Below the pieces are notes generated by a model that saw only the letters and a program-made list of their open reading frames with translations, made no database searches and had not been told where the DNA came from. Source: Begonia masoniana (taxonomy: Eukaryota > Streptophyta > Magnoliopsida > Cucurbitales > Begoniaceae). Taken from it: a stretch of DNA of 64,000 bases. The stretch covers positions 77,403,719 through 77,467,718 of the forward strand of contig CM039502.1 in NCBI GenBank assembly GCA_022432975.1, given 5' to 3'. A program made the translations under genes and the position numbers. Shown in pieces: positions 21,169-34,262 of the stretch. The first letter of the stretch is position 1, and each line of letters opens with the position of its first letter.

Positions 21169-22671
21169 GAATGTGAAAGAAGCATTACTAGATGAATACT
21201 GGATAGAAGCTATGCAAGAAGAACTCAGTCAATTTTCCCGAAATCAAGTTTGAGACTTAGTACCGTGTCCTCCCGATGTGAATGTTATTGGTACTAAGTG
21301 GATCTACAAGAACAAAAGCGATGAGCATGGGAACATTACTCGCAACAAAGCTCAGCTAGTTGCCCAAGGGTATTCTCAAATTGAAGGAATTGATTTGATG
21401 AAACATTCGCTCCGGTTGCTTGTCTTGAATCTATTCGACTTCTCTTGGCTATTGCTTGTGTTATGCGGTTCAAGTTATTTCAAATGGATGTGAAGAGTGC
21501 CTTTCTTAATGAAGAAGTTTATGTTGCTCAACCAAAGGGTTTTGAAGACCCTCATCATCCCGAGTATGTCTATAAATTGAAGAAGGCGTTATATGGGCTT
21601 AAATAAGCTCCTCGTGCGTGGTATGAACGACTCACGCAATATTTATTATCTAAGGGATATGAGCGAGGGGGAGTTGATAAAACCTTTTTCGTCCACCGTG
21701 CCAAAAGTCAGTTCTTACTTGCTCAAATTTATATTGATGACATAGTGTTTGGTTCGGTATCACAGGTGATGGTGGATGAATTTGTTACTCAAATGACTGG
21801 AGAATTTGAGATGAGTATGGTTGGAGAACTCAATTATTTCCTTGGACTTCAAATTCAGCAAGAAAAGAATGATATTTTTATTTCTCAAGCCAAATATGCC
21901 AAGAATTTATTAAAAAAGTTTAAACTTGAAAATGCGCGACCGAGTAGAACACCCCTTGGGACACATGAGAAACTTTCCAAAGACAAGAAAGGTATTGCTA
22001 TTGATCCACGTTTATATAGAAGCATGATTGTAAATCTATTATATCTAACCGCCAGTCGACCAAATATTTATTATAGCGTGGGTTTATGCGCTCGATTTCA
22101 AACAAATCCGAAGGAGTCACACCTAGTGTCAGTCAAATGGATTCTCAAATATGTTAGCGGAATAACAGACTATGGTATATGGTATTCATTCGACTCTAAT
22201 GCAAATCTGGTGGGTTATTGTGATGCTGACTGGGCAGGAAGTTCTGATGATCGAAAAAGCACTTCGGGTGGATGTTTTTATATTGGACATAACTTGGTGT
22301 CATGGTGTAGCAAGAAGCAAAATTCTATTTCTCTGTCTACTACCGAGGCAGAATATATTGCAGTAGGTAGCAGCTGTATGTAGGTTCTTTAGATGAAACA
22401 AATGATGAAAGACTATGGTGTCACATAGGGTGTCATGACACTCTATTGTGATAATTTGAGTGCTATCAATATTTCTAAAAATCATGTTCAGCATTTTCGG
22501 ACAAATCATATTGATATATAACTTCATTTTATTCGATCTTTAGTGGAAGACAAAATTATTAATTTGGAGCATATGGTGACTGAAAAACAAATTACCGATA
22601 TTTTCACCAAGGCGTTAGATGGTGTAAGATTTAAAGAGCTGAGGTCTGCCCTAGGCCTTTGTGTTATGTAA
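21169..22671 (+). pseudogene. Element 3 reverse transcriptase-RNase H remnant
   Basis: The remnant begins NVKEALLDEYWIEAMQEEL and ends ELRSALGLCVM. It contains IYIDDIVFGS (the active site has YIDD rather than YVDD), DADWAGSSDDRKSTSGG and TTEAEYIAVGSSC. Breaks include TGA for Trp near 21252, a frameshift near 21395 in the GIDFD segment, TAA for Gln at 21604-21606, and several stops after 22380. It is not functional. Confidence 0.9.
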
Positions 22672-23248
22672 GTTGCTTATTGCCCTCTTTTATTTTTTTA
22701 AAAAAAATCGCCTCTTGCTTTCGGCGTTTGTTTTTTTTGATTGGGCAATCTATTGTGCATTACTCACTCCCTGCAGAAAGTTATCTTTCTTGATATTATA
22801 TTCTTCTATGGAACAACACCGTGTGTAGCATGCGAAATTCTGACTATTCTTATGAAAATTTGGAAGTTTATCTTCAATGAAAAATTTGAGCAGTATTATT
22901 CTATTGGGCTTATTTCCCATCTTGCAGAGATTAGATTTATTTTTCAAAGATTTATGAGAGATTGTCTATGTGATTGATGGTAACTTTCGGATTTATTTTC
23001 CGAAAATAACCTACAATTATGAGATTTTCTCTTTATTATGGGATTTGATGGATATTTATGAGAAGTTGAAGAGATATTTTGTGGAATTTTGGATTTATTT
23101 TCTAATTTGAGTGAGTATTTATGGTTTATTTCCATAAACTCAAACGACTATTTTTCTATCCATCTCTCTCGACCAGTTCAAGGGTTATTTGTTCGAGTTC
23201 TTCCCTATCGTGATCAACACGCATATGTGCTGCCACTAGGTTGATTCT

Positions 23249-23878
23249 GTGAAGTTTTCACTCAATTTTATCAAAATAATCACTTATGTCACTGGTAGTG
23301 TCAAATGTGTGTTGTCCCATGGTAAAGATTTTTCTGCCTTGCAACTTACTGTCAAGTATGCTATCCTACACAAGATTGCTATGAGAAACTGTCCTCTTAC
23401 TTCTCTAAGAATTGATTGTGACTCATATCGATTGCAAGAATAAAAGGTTAGCTATTCCGTTACCTTGTTTGAATTAGGGTATTCTGTATTCTCAACAAGC
23501 TGTGATTTGGGATAACAAATTATTGATATGGATATGGAGGAAATTAGGAATAGCTACAAGCTTCTGGCAGGTGATCAGGTTAATGTTCTGGATGGTGTTC
23601 CTGAGGGTGTTCCAGCTCTCGACAATGTTTCTGACTCTGACAATGCTTCTGATTCTGCATTGCTATCTTGTTTTATCAAGATTCTTGAAGGTGAGATGAA
23701 ATTTTTGGATGATCAGCAAATGATAATCGAAAATAGAAAATGGAAAGATAGTAGTTATTAGAATCTTGATGATCTTGTCGAAAAAATATCTGATGAAGAA
23801 GCTGCTGGTGATATTTTCGAGAGAAAGAAAGTTACTAATGTGAAGTAATAGGTTAAGGAGACCAAAATTGTTGAAATG
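23249..23878 (+). pseudogene. Element 3 extra ORF, first part (decayed)
   Basis: Translation gives VTGSVKCVLSHGKDFSALQL and VKYAILHKIAMRN, then after stops EEIRNSYKLLAGDQVNVLDG and VPEGVPALDNVSDSD. These match successive parts of the element 1 ORF (VTGGVIRTWP, KYGILRKIAMRNW, DEIRISYKLRSG). A Glu/Lys/Asp-rich stretch follows and is cut by solo LTR B. A second copy of the same VTG...AMRNW module follows LTR B, so the ORF in this subfamily may hold two modules. Confidence 0.6.
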
Positions 23879-24469
23879 TGACGGCCCGAAACCCGATTCC
23901 GATTGGAATCCGAGAGCCAAGCCATCACTCCAGGACATAACAGAAAAACACAGACTATTTTTTTTTTGAAACTTTTAGAACGTTACAGGGAGAAGAAACC
24001 TTCTTTGGAAATGGGACTGAATGACATATGTATAAAACTGGATGACAATTACAGTTCGAAGAACAGAAGACAAAGGACTTTTATAAATCGAACCTTTAAA
24101 ACTTCTCAAAGAGAGAAAACTTTCTCTGGATTTTCAAAGTAAACGGGAAACAGTTAACTGGATGTCATGCAGGAAGTAGGGCTACAGTGAATGATAGGAT
24201 CGGGTGATAAAAGGCGGGAGAAGTAAATAAACAGACTGAAACTTTTAAAAGCAAACCCTTAAAAATATTACCGAGCGATAGAACTTTCTCTGGATTTAAA
24301 AACTGGGAGCTAATTTATTACCGGATCACAGAAGTGAATAACAGAAGAGACTAGGAAGAACAGGGAACAGAAATGGACGATGAGAATAAATAAACAGAAC
24401 AAACAGGAAATAAAGACGGAAAAACATAGGCAGAAGACTGGCGGAAGAAGTGGATTTTAAACAAATGTG

Positions 24470-24830
24470 AACAGTGACAACGGTGGATGTGAATAAGACA
24501 AAAGTGTACAGTGGCAGCGGTGGATGTGAATAAACAAAGGCAGCGGTGGATATGAATTTTAAAAGCAGCGGTAGATGTGAATACGACAAAAATGAACAGT
24601 GGCAGCGGTGGAGGCGGGCAGAAGTGCACTGTTCACCGGTGGATGTGAATAAGACAAAACAGATGACGTCAGGCGGAAGATGAAATTGTAAAGACAGCGG
24701 TGGATGCAGTTTTAAACGGGCAACGGGCAGCGGTGGATATGATTTTACAAGTAGCGGTGGACGTGATTTTTAGAATGGGCAGCTGTAGAAGTGAATTTAA
24801 AGCAGCGGTGGATATGGATAAACTGGGGGG
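24470..24830. repeat. Degenerate tandem repeats in solo LTR B
   Basis: The core GCAGCGGTGGATGTGAA, with variants GGTAGATGTGAA and GGTGGATATGA, recurs about ten times at irregular spacing of about 25-45 bp. These are likely U3 repeats. Confidence 0.7.
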
Positions 24831-26515
24831 GCGATGTAGTTTTAAAGGCAGAAATTGACAACTTTTGACAGGAATACATGGAGACAGAAAACATGAAAAC
24901 AGAAGGTATGGAAGCTTCAGGCTTCAGAAAACGATTTAAAATATGATCTTGGACATACCAGGAAAACACGACAGGAATTTAAGAAAAACAGATTGCATGG
25001 ATGGCTCCAAAAATCAGAAATAATCCATACACACTCTAAAATAGAAAATATTCCAAACAATTCCCGAATACTTCAGAACATAAATTCAACTGTCAAATAC
25101 AAAGGTTTTAAATACATCAACAGCAGAATATTTCAGGAGACAACTATCGACTGTCAAACAGAGATTTAAAACTCGAATATCAGAACCTATACATTACATA
25201 TTTCCAACAGAATTTTTAAAACAAAAACACAAAACCCCAACAGAGTTTTAAACAGAAACACCAGAGTTCCAGTAGGGTTTACAGACATGGACTTTACAAA
25301 AAAGAAACTTAAACCTCGGGACAGAAATATGTCTGGCTGCAGCAACCAACCCCCCATGAGCTCGATCCGCCAACTACATCAAATCATCGTCTTGAGGCAC
25401 AAAGTCCTTATCCACGGTTTCAGTACCTACATCAGAGAGTTCACCTATGAGTCTAAAACTCAGTAAGAACATATAAATGCAGTGATGTATATGCTATGCA
25501 TGAACTTTTCAGAATACAGTGACATTACAGAACATTGTTTTTATCTGTCATAGGGGTATAAGTGGGGCTTATAGGGGAACTGGCAAGTGCACGACAGGCA
25601 CATAACAGATTTACAGAACAAAAACAGAACAGAACAGACAGAGCTGTACAGAACAGTAGGCCAATCCCCGTCCCGCACTCAACCAGTATATTACAGTCAG
25701 ATTTTATCTTTCTTAACTTCAAAACCGTGCACAGAAAACTTTTGCATGTCTTTCGAAAATCGTGTATGCATGAGCATTTACATTGCTTAAACGTAAAATG
25801 ACAGACAACAGAAATATTATAGCAGAACGTAAGGTGTGACACAGATAACTCAGAACTTATCTCTAACCGAAACCACCCGACATACGTAGTACCTAGTATC
25901 TCCGTGATGTAGGGCCTTAAGGGCCAACCTACGGATATGAACTTACCTGTTTGCTGTAGAGTTGATGTTCTTGATCATCTCGGTAATGCACGAACCTGTA
26001 CATACACGTAAGAAGAATAAACAAGCTGCAAATGCTAACGAATAACTTGTAGGATATGCTCCTAACTCCATTCAGGTTTTTAGAAAACAAACCAACATGT
26101 TTTCATGCAATAGCAGTGAGTTTTCTCCAAAATATCACAAACCCTAAACTCCAACAAAACTGTCATTTTCACTTGTCCAAACACATTAGCATAAGCATAA
26201 GCATATGTTTACCTCAGGCAGAAAACAGAAGAAAAACCAAGAAGATCGAAGGTGCTTCGATAGATGATTTTCATCTGGAAGAGAGGAAACAGAGAGGAAG
26301 GGATGAGTGTAAAGGTTCACGTAGAAGAGAGGAGAATAGGTAGGTTTCTCAGTAAGTTATGGACATTTGGCAACCATCCATTGGCTCCCTCCCACCAACC
26401 TTAATTCCTTCCCAAATTACCCCTCCATGCATTTCTAACTAATAATTTTGTTCACTCATACATTAGTTTGATTTTTATCCCATTATCCAAATATACATAT
26501 TTATATGTATGTATA

Positions 26516-27005
<490 letters not shown>

Positions 27006-27143
27006 TTATATGTATGTATATATATATATAATTTCCATCGATCTGGTTTCCAACAAAACGTTCATTGTATTAATACCAAATTAATCTCACATAATGATTC
27101 GGGGAGAAATTACATAGGCAAAAATGCCGGGTGTTACATGAAA

Positions 27144-27860
27144 AGTCAGGAGTTTCAATTGATGTCACTGGGGTTGTCAGATGCATCTGGCCCCATGGAA
27201 AAAATTTTCTAGCTTCACAACTTACAGTAAAGTATGGAATTCTGCACAAAATCGCCATGAGAAACTGGATGCCTACATCTCATGGAACTGGAGTGAACAA
27301 GGCAATGACAACTTTACCGTTTAAAATTGGAAACTCAATATTTTTTGATTTTGAAAAACATCTTTTTAATCAAATTATGAAGCACGAAGATGGAAAGAAT
27401 GCACGGTTAACTCTCTCATTTCCCTATCTTATATATGGCGTTTTGTCTGCTCAACTGTCTATCATAAAAGAGAATGAAGTTTTATATGTTGAAAAAGAGG
27501 AGATCCAAATTAGTTATAAACTATGGATGAGGGAACACATAAATGATTTAGAAGGTTTTGTTGAAGGCCTGCCAATCTCTAAGTTAAAAACTGATTCTGC
27601 TCTCCTAGCTAGATCTGTAAAGTTTTTAGTGGATATGTGAAAATCACTAAGCATTCAAATTTCTGATCTTGAAAAACAAAAGTCTGTTATTTTTGAACTC
27701 TTAAATGATATCTATAAGAAAAACCCACATGGAAGCCTCGGGTTCACATTTCAAGTCAGATGAAGGAGCTGGTACATCCGGTGTTCCACCTGATGTCATG
27801 GAAGGAGTTCCAGAAAAAGATGCAGAGAATATTGATGATCCAAATTCTTCAGATAGGCGA
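27144..27860 (+). pseudogene. Element 3 extra ORF, second part
   Basis: The frame resumes after LTR B as [20 protein letters not shown] and stays open to 27640. It shows MRNWMPTSHGTGVNK, LFNQIMKHEDGKNARLTLSF and YVEKEEIQISYKLW, matching residues of the element 1 ORF in order. A TGA at 27638-27640 is followed by more coiled-coil-like sequence (SLSIQISDLEKQKSVIFELL). It is the best preserved copy of this C-terminal module. Confidence 0.6.
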
Positions 27861-28295
27861 GTTACTCCATAATGATTTCACTTATTGAATATTACTACAC
27901 TGTTTCTATTTCTTGAACTATTGGTCTGGCTCTGAATATTTTTTCCCTATGGATAATCTGATGCATATGGATATTATATTCTCCTTGGATTGGCTATTTC
28001 TCTGTGGCACTCATATGGCAATTCTAGTGCTTCTTGGATATCATATTTTCCTGATATTGGTTATCTCTCTATGGTATGTATATGGTTCTCATATGATGGT
28101 GATGATGATGTTTATCTCATTTTTTTATCTTTCTATGGCAAAAAGGGGGAGTATTTTGGGGAGTATGCTCTCATACCATATTTTTGATATGATGATGATT
28201 GAAGTATTTTTATGATGACTGAAGCTATCATCTAGGGGGAGTTATTGAAGTTATTGATTTTATTGATTTTGCCAAAAAATACCAAAGGGGAAGAT
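27861..28295 (+). other. Element 3 region between extra ORF and 3' LTR, with polypurine tracts
   Basis: Non-coding. It holds AAAAAGGGGGAG (28139-28150), CTAGGGGGAG near 28231 and the LTR-proximal tract AAAGGGGAAGAT (28284-28295). The segment corresponds to 10894-11093 in element 1 and 55400-55688 in element 4. Confidence 0.7.
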
Positions 28296-29520
28296 TGTAA
28301 ATGCAAATATATTGCAAATATGTTGGCATTGATTTTTTGGCAAATTATATTTATGGAGATAATATTTTATTCTACTATTTTCCAAAGTGATAGTTTTTTT
28401 CTTAGCAATCAAGAAATATTATATTTAGATTATTGGATGGATACATATTGAAGATCATGAAGAGAAAAAAAAGGAAAAGTAAATATTAGGAAAATTGTTG
28501 AAAAATCTAAAGACACTTGTTTTTTGGAAAATTTTGTTTTGGTAAACCGATTTGATAGAGATTTACTGAAATCTATTAGGCTTCGAGATCGCATGATTAA
28601 TGGGATGCTTTCTTAAGTTTTTGGATCTATATCCAAGTTGTTGGAGGAACTTTCCTAAAATGTCGCACGTGGTGTCACGCAATTAATTTGTTGAGATTTG
28701 GTTTCCTTATTCCTTGCGGAGTTAATTCTGTTTTGGTAATTGAATTAAATCGAAGATATGGTTGTTACCTATCATATTTAAGCCTTCGTTTTTATGAAGA
28801 AGGTATGACAGATTTTTGAATTTCACGAGAGAAGATTTCTTCACTTTGCGAGCCGTCGCTTTTTCTTTTTTTCCCTACGCTTCTGCGGATGGGTCTGTGT
28901 TCATTTAGTTCGTGAAGGATTGTTTTACACACTCTTCTTATGCTGTGGATTTCATTGATTATCGGAGTGTGTTGAGTTATTGCGTCCGAAGACAACGCCC
29001 TGTTGTTACAAACGGTGTCGCAGAAGGCAATCTTTTTTGTTCTTCATTAAAGCTCAGTCTCGGGAGGAGGCTACATTTGAACTCGGGAGGAGTTCTGTTT
29101 ATTGACAAGGGGAGCTTGTCTTTTTGATCGTGGGCAAGGGCATCTTGCCATAACATGAATTTCGGAAAGGAGTCATCTACAACAAGGAAATCTTGTTGCT
29201 TTCTAGATCTCATGAGAGATCGATTTTAAGTTGATGGGAGCTCGCAAAAACAGTTTCATTGGGGAAGTTAGGAAGAGACGGCGACAAAGATAAGATGGAG
29301 TCTTTATTTGTATAAGTCCTATTGTCTTGTAACTTTGTGAACTTGTTGAAATGTTTTTATATCTAGGCGTGGCTCCGCAGACGTAGGCTGGTTGCCGAAC
29401 TCCGTTACCATCCTCCTGCCTCATTTATTTATGCATATTTATATTGTCCATCATTGCATTAATTGTTGGTGTCACACGTAACACCCTATGTGACATCGTA
29501 TAACTGATGTTAATCTTTCA
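28296..29520 (+). repeat. 3' LTR of copia element 3
   Basis: This 1,225-bp LTR starts TGTAAATGCAAATATATTGC and ends AATCTTTCA. It shows 5'-TG...CA-3' ends and the 3' terminal palindrome described under findings, with one G:T pair in the arms. Confidence 0.92.
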
Positions 29521-29811
29521 CCATCAAACAAGCTCGAACATGACTCTGGGCTCTTCTCTCTCCACCTCCTTTTCCATTGGCGGAAACCCCTTTTTGGTCT
29601 CTGAATGTGGCCAGTTCGCCTTCGGGTTTTACCGAAAAGCAAACGGCTTCGCAGTCGAAATCTGGGTTCATAATATGAAACAAAAAACAGTAGTTTGGAC
29701 TGCAAATAGAGACGATCCGCCGTTGTTGGACGACGTTAAGGTAATTCTAACTGATGACGGCGAGCTGGTTTTGTAGCAGAAGGATGCTCGAAAGAAACTA
29801 ATAATGGATTC
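29521..29811 (+). pseudogene. G-type lectin receptor kinase copy 2, segment 1
   Basis: The segment matches the start of the mature intact kinase (SSNMTLGSSLSTSF, FAFGFYRKANGFAV, WTANRDDPPLLDDV). Its signal peptide is removed by the LTR of element 3. A TAG at 29774-29776 replaces a Gln codon. It ends in GGATTC, the target of element 3b, and continues at 35366. Confidence 0.92.
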
Positions 29812-31004
29812 TGTAAATGCAAAGATATTGCATATATGTTGGCATTGATTTTTTGGCAATATTTATATATAATTAATGACACTAATATATTTTTCTAAAT
29901 TGTTAATTTATTTCTTGGTGATCAAGAAATAATACATTCTGGTTATTGGATGGCGTCCTATTAACAATCATGAAGATTCTGTGAAAGAAAAAAATAAGGA
30001 AACAAAAATATTGGAAAAGTTATTGAAAAAGCTATAGGCACTTGCTTTTTGGAAATCTTTTATTTGGTAAGTCATTTTGATGGGAATTTAGCCAGATCTG
30101 CTGGGCTTCGAGTTCCCATGATTAATGGGATGATTTTCTAATTTTTTGGGCGAAAATCTGATTTGTTGAAGATACTTTCCTAAAGTGTCACATGGAGTGT
30201 CACACAACCGAATTTGTTAATATTTGTTTTACTTAAATATTGCGGCGTCATATCCAATTTGGTAACTGTTCTGATTCGATGATATGGATGTTACCAAGGT
30301 TATTTAAAGCTTTCGTTTTCTGTGAAAGCCGATTGACGACGGAGTTTTGATTTTTGCGTGATAAGGTTTATTCGTTTTTCCAAGCCGTCGCTTTTCTTTC
30401 ACTCCCAACGTTTTTGCGTTTGGGTCTGTGATTATTTTACACACTCTTCTTATGCTGTGGATTGCATCGATTTATTGAGTGTGTTGAGTATTGCGTCCGA
30501 AGACAACCTGTTGGTGTTCCAGAGGGTGTCCCAGGAGGCAATTTTCTTGTTCTTCATTGAAGCTCAGTCTCGGGAAGAGGCTGCATCTAAACTTGGGAGG
30601 AGTTCTGTTTCTTAGATAATAGGAGCTTGTCGTTCTTGATCGTGGGCGAGGGGATCTTGCCATAACACGGATTCCGAGAGGAATCAACAATGAGGGGATC
30701 TTGTTGTTATCTAGATCTCGGGAGAGGTCGTTCTAAAGTCGAGGGGATCTCGCAAAAACAGTTTCCTTGGGAAAGTTAGCTAGAGGCGGAGACAAAGATA
30801 AGAGGGAGTCTTTATTTGTATAAATCCAATTGTCTTGTAATTTTGTGAACTCAAAGAAATGTTTTTATATCTGGGCGTGGCCCCGCAGATGACAACCTTC
30901 TGTCTCATTTATTTCCGCATATTTATATTGTTCGTCATTGCATTCATTATCGGTATCACCAGTAACACCATGTGTGACACCGCATAACTAATCATAATCT
31001 TTCA
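29812..31004 (+). repeat. 5' LTR of element 3b
   Basis: Starts TGTAAATGCAAAGATATTGC and ends AATCTTTCA, then the primer site. It is 1,193 bp long and is clearly related to the other TGTAAATGC LTRs but diverged from them in its first 150 bp. Confidence 0.92.
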
Positions 31005-31074
31005 ATTGGTATCAAAGCTGGTCGCTTCTGTTTCTTAAGCGGGTTCAGCGGGACAAGAATATAATTCGTGTGCA

Positions 31075-32745
31075 ATGGACTCTATGAAAGAAGGAGGTTC
31101 TACAATGCGTTCGCCATTGTTGGATGGAAGTAATTATGCTTATTGGAGAGCTATTGACAAGAAGGCATGGAGATCGATTTTAACAGGTTGGAATCGCCTT
31201 GTGAACACCGATGCAGAAGGTAATATATCTCCAAAACCCGAAGAGAATTGAAACGTAAATGAAGATGCTTTGGCACTTAGCAATTCAAAGGCTCTAACTG
31301 TTATTTTTAATGGTGTTGATCCAATTCAGTTCAGACTCATCTCCACATGCGAATCTGCAAAAAGGGCATGTGATATTCTTCAAACCACCTATGAAGGAAC
31401 ATCTACGGTAAAGTTGTCCAAAATGCAAATGTTAACCACTTGTTTTGAGAATCTTAGGATGCAGGAAGATGAGGACTATTGGTGAGTTCAACGCCAAAAT
31501 ATGTGACATAGCAAATGAAGCGTTTTCTCTCGGTGAGATGATTTCTGAAGAAAAATTTGTGCGAAAAACTCTACGGTCTTTTCCACAAAGATTTGCCTAT
31601 AAAGTAACTGCCATTGAAGAAGCCAAAGTTGTGTCTAAAATGAAGCTAGAAGAGTTGATAGGATCTCTCAGAACTTTCAAAATGAATCTTGGAGGAGAGA
31701 CCAAAATTAAGAAGGCAAAGGGAGTTGCTTTTAAAACGGAGGTACAGAATTACAACGAGCTTGATGAAGATGACTTGGAGGAATCAGTGGCCCTACTTTC
31801 GAAGAATTTCAGCAGAGTTATGAAGAGATTTGGAAGAAATACTCGCGGTGTCAAGCAGGGTGCCACAAACTTCAAAAATGGTTCTTCAAGCAATAAGAAG
31901 CACAGAGAAGAAACTTATGTGTCTGATCAACCATTAAAGAATAAAGGCATTCAGTGCAGAGAATGTGAAGGAATTGGACATATACAAGCAGAATGTGCTA
32001 ACACCTTGAAGAAAAGGAAGAATTCTCTGAATGCAACCTGGAGTGAGGATGAGTCAGAGAACGAAATGAATTTCAGAGCAATCATGTGGCGCTCGTTGGA
32101 AAGTCAGAATGTGAAGAAAAAGGCAGTGTTATATGCGGTGTCATAGACGATTTTTCTAATAGTAGTGATGAAGACGAAGAACTTGTCACAGAAGAAGATC
32201 TTATCGGCGAATATAAGTTTCTGCATGCAAAATGGATTGAGTTCGTTAAAGTAAATCAGCTTCTATATACTCAGATTAGAAATTTGAAGGATGAGAAGAA
32301 TAATCTTCAAAATATTGTTGATGATTTAGAGACAAAGCTGAAAGCAAGTAAGGATGAATCTAATAATCTAACCAATGAGATAAGCCTCATGAAGAAGAAT
32401 GTCAAAATGCTAAATTCAAGTTTGTCTAATTTAGATGATATTTTAAATGTCGGCAAAACAAGCATAAATCGGTTTGGACTGGGATTCAAAGGCGAAAGTT
32501 CAGGTTCAAAGACTATTGCAGTAAAGGAAAGTCGCTCTGTGATGAAATTCATAAGGGCAAGTTCGGTGTCAGACAAGGGGTTTGATTATAAAAGAAAGCA
32601 AGTTGCAATCAGAATGCCAAGAATTGACAGAAAATCAAATTCCTATAACAACTATCATGATGCAAGCAGAAAAGGTAACATTTATGGTTCTGTGTGTCAC
32701 TATAGCCAACGTCGTGGTCATATTCGCCCTAAATGCTTTACTTAA
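31075..32745 (+). pseudogene. gag: Element 3b gag (multiple frameshifts)
   Basis: The frame starts MDSMKEGGSTMRSPLLDG, with a deletion of about two dozen bases after AYWRA. A TGA replaces Trp near 31249, an extra G near 31474 shifts frame, and a small deletion near 32066 shifts it again. Recognisable parts are TLRSFPQRFAYKVTAIEEA, the zinc knuckle CRECEGIGHIQAEC, the coiled coil with ISLMKKNVKMLNSSLSNLDD, and a second knuckle CHYSQRRGHIRPKC in which the second Cys is Ser. Confidence 0.85.
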
Positions 32746-34262
32746 GATTGGGTATTGTTAGAAATGCCGCTTCTTATAGATTTCCTTATCAGAAATGGGT
32801 GAAGAAATCAAATTTAAAGTGCAATGTTACACATCTTTCATTAAAAGCGATCAGAACCAATGCATGGTATTTTGATAGCGGATGTTCCAGACATATGACA
32901 GGTGAAGAAAGATTTTTGAAGGATATTATGCCTGAATCCGTGGAAAAAGTAACTTTCGGCAACGGTGTCTCATCGGATGTCATTGGCAGGGGAACGTTGA
33001 ATGTTCCTGGTTTACCACAGTTGAGCAATGTTTTATTGGTAAATGGTTTGAAGTCCAACATAATCAGTATTAGCCAGCTCTGTGATCAAGATCTGAATGT
33101 GCAATTTACGAGAGAAAAATGTGTTGTGTCCGATCAAAATAAAAATTGTGTCATTGAAGGAGTTAGATCATCAGATAATTGTTATCTTATTCATTCTTCG
33201 TCTAACTGCTTTCGGTCATGTCTGGAAGACGCTATCCTATGGCATAGAAAGTTGGGACATGTTAATTTCAGAATGATGGAGAAGATTATTTCGAAAGGTG
33301 TTGTCCGAGGAATTCCTGAATTAAAGTTTGATAAAGAGAAATTATGTGGACCATGTCAAATCGGAAAGCAAACCAAGATGTCACACCCGATGTCCCAGTC
33401 ATCCTCAACTACTCGGGTACTTGAATTACTTCACATTGATCTAATGGGGCCAATGCCGGTTGAAAGTATTGGAGGAAAATGGTATGTCTTCGTTACTGTT
33501 GATGATTTCTCACGTTACACATGGGTGGAATTTCTTCGAGAAAAGTCCGACACTTTTAGAGCCTTCAAGTCAATGTGTACTCGTCTCCAACGTGAAAAAG
33601 ATTGTGTTATCTTGAAGATTATTTGCATCCGCAGTGACCATGGAAGAGAGTTTGAAAATTCTGATTTCTCGGAGTTTTGTAAACATCTAGGGATTGCTCA
33701 TGAATTTTCGGCTCCTAAAACACCTCAACAAAATGAGATTGTTGAAAGGAAGAACCGTACATTGGCTGAAATGACTCGAGTAATGGTACATGAAAGAGAT
33801 GTACCTCAAACGTTCTGGGCTGAGGCTATGAGAACTGCTTGTTATACCATAAATCGGGTGTATCTCCGCGGCAACACCTCTATGACACCCTATGAGATAT
33901 GGAAAGGTAAAACTCCAAATCTTCATTATTTTCACCCCTTTGGTAGCATCTGCTTTGTGTATGACAGGGAACACAGGGGGAAACTAGATCCTAAGATTGA
34001 TGAGGTTATCTTTCTCGGTTATGCTACAAATAGCCGTGCTTATCGAGTTTACAACAAACAAACTCGAACTGTTATCGAATCTGCAAATGTTTAAATAGAC
34101 GACTCTCTGGACACAACGTTTAATCCGAAAGACGATGCCAATCAGATTTCAAACAATGCAGATCCTAGTGTTCCATCCGGTGTCACAGAACGTGTCACAG
34201 GCGGTGTCACAGATCAAACAGAGACAGTTAATGAATTAGAAGTATCTACAATACACAACAGA
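32733..34262 (+). pseudogene. pol: Element 3b protease-integrase remnant
   Basis: An open frame to 34094 covers the protease (WYFDSGCSRHMTGEER), the integrase zinc finger (LWHRKLGHVN, CGPCQIGKQTK) and the catalytic core (DLMGPMPVESIGG, SDHGREFENSD, EIVERKNRTL). A TAA replaces a Gln codon at 34092-34094. The sequence stops at the deletion that removed RT. Confidence 0.9.
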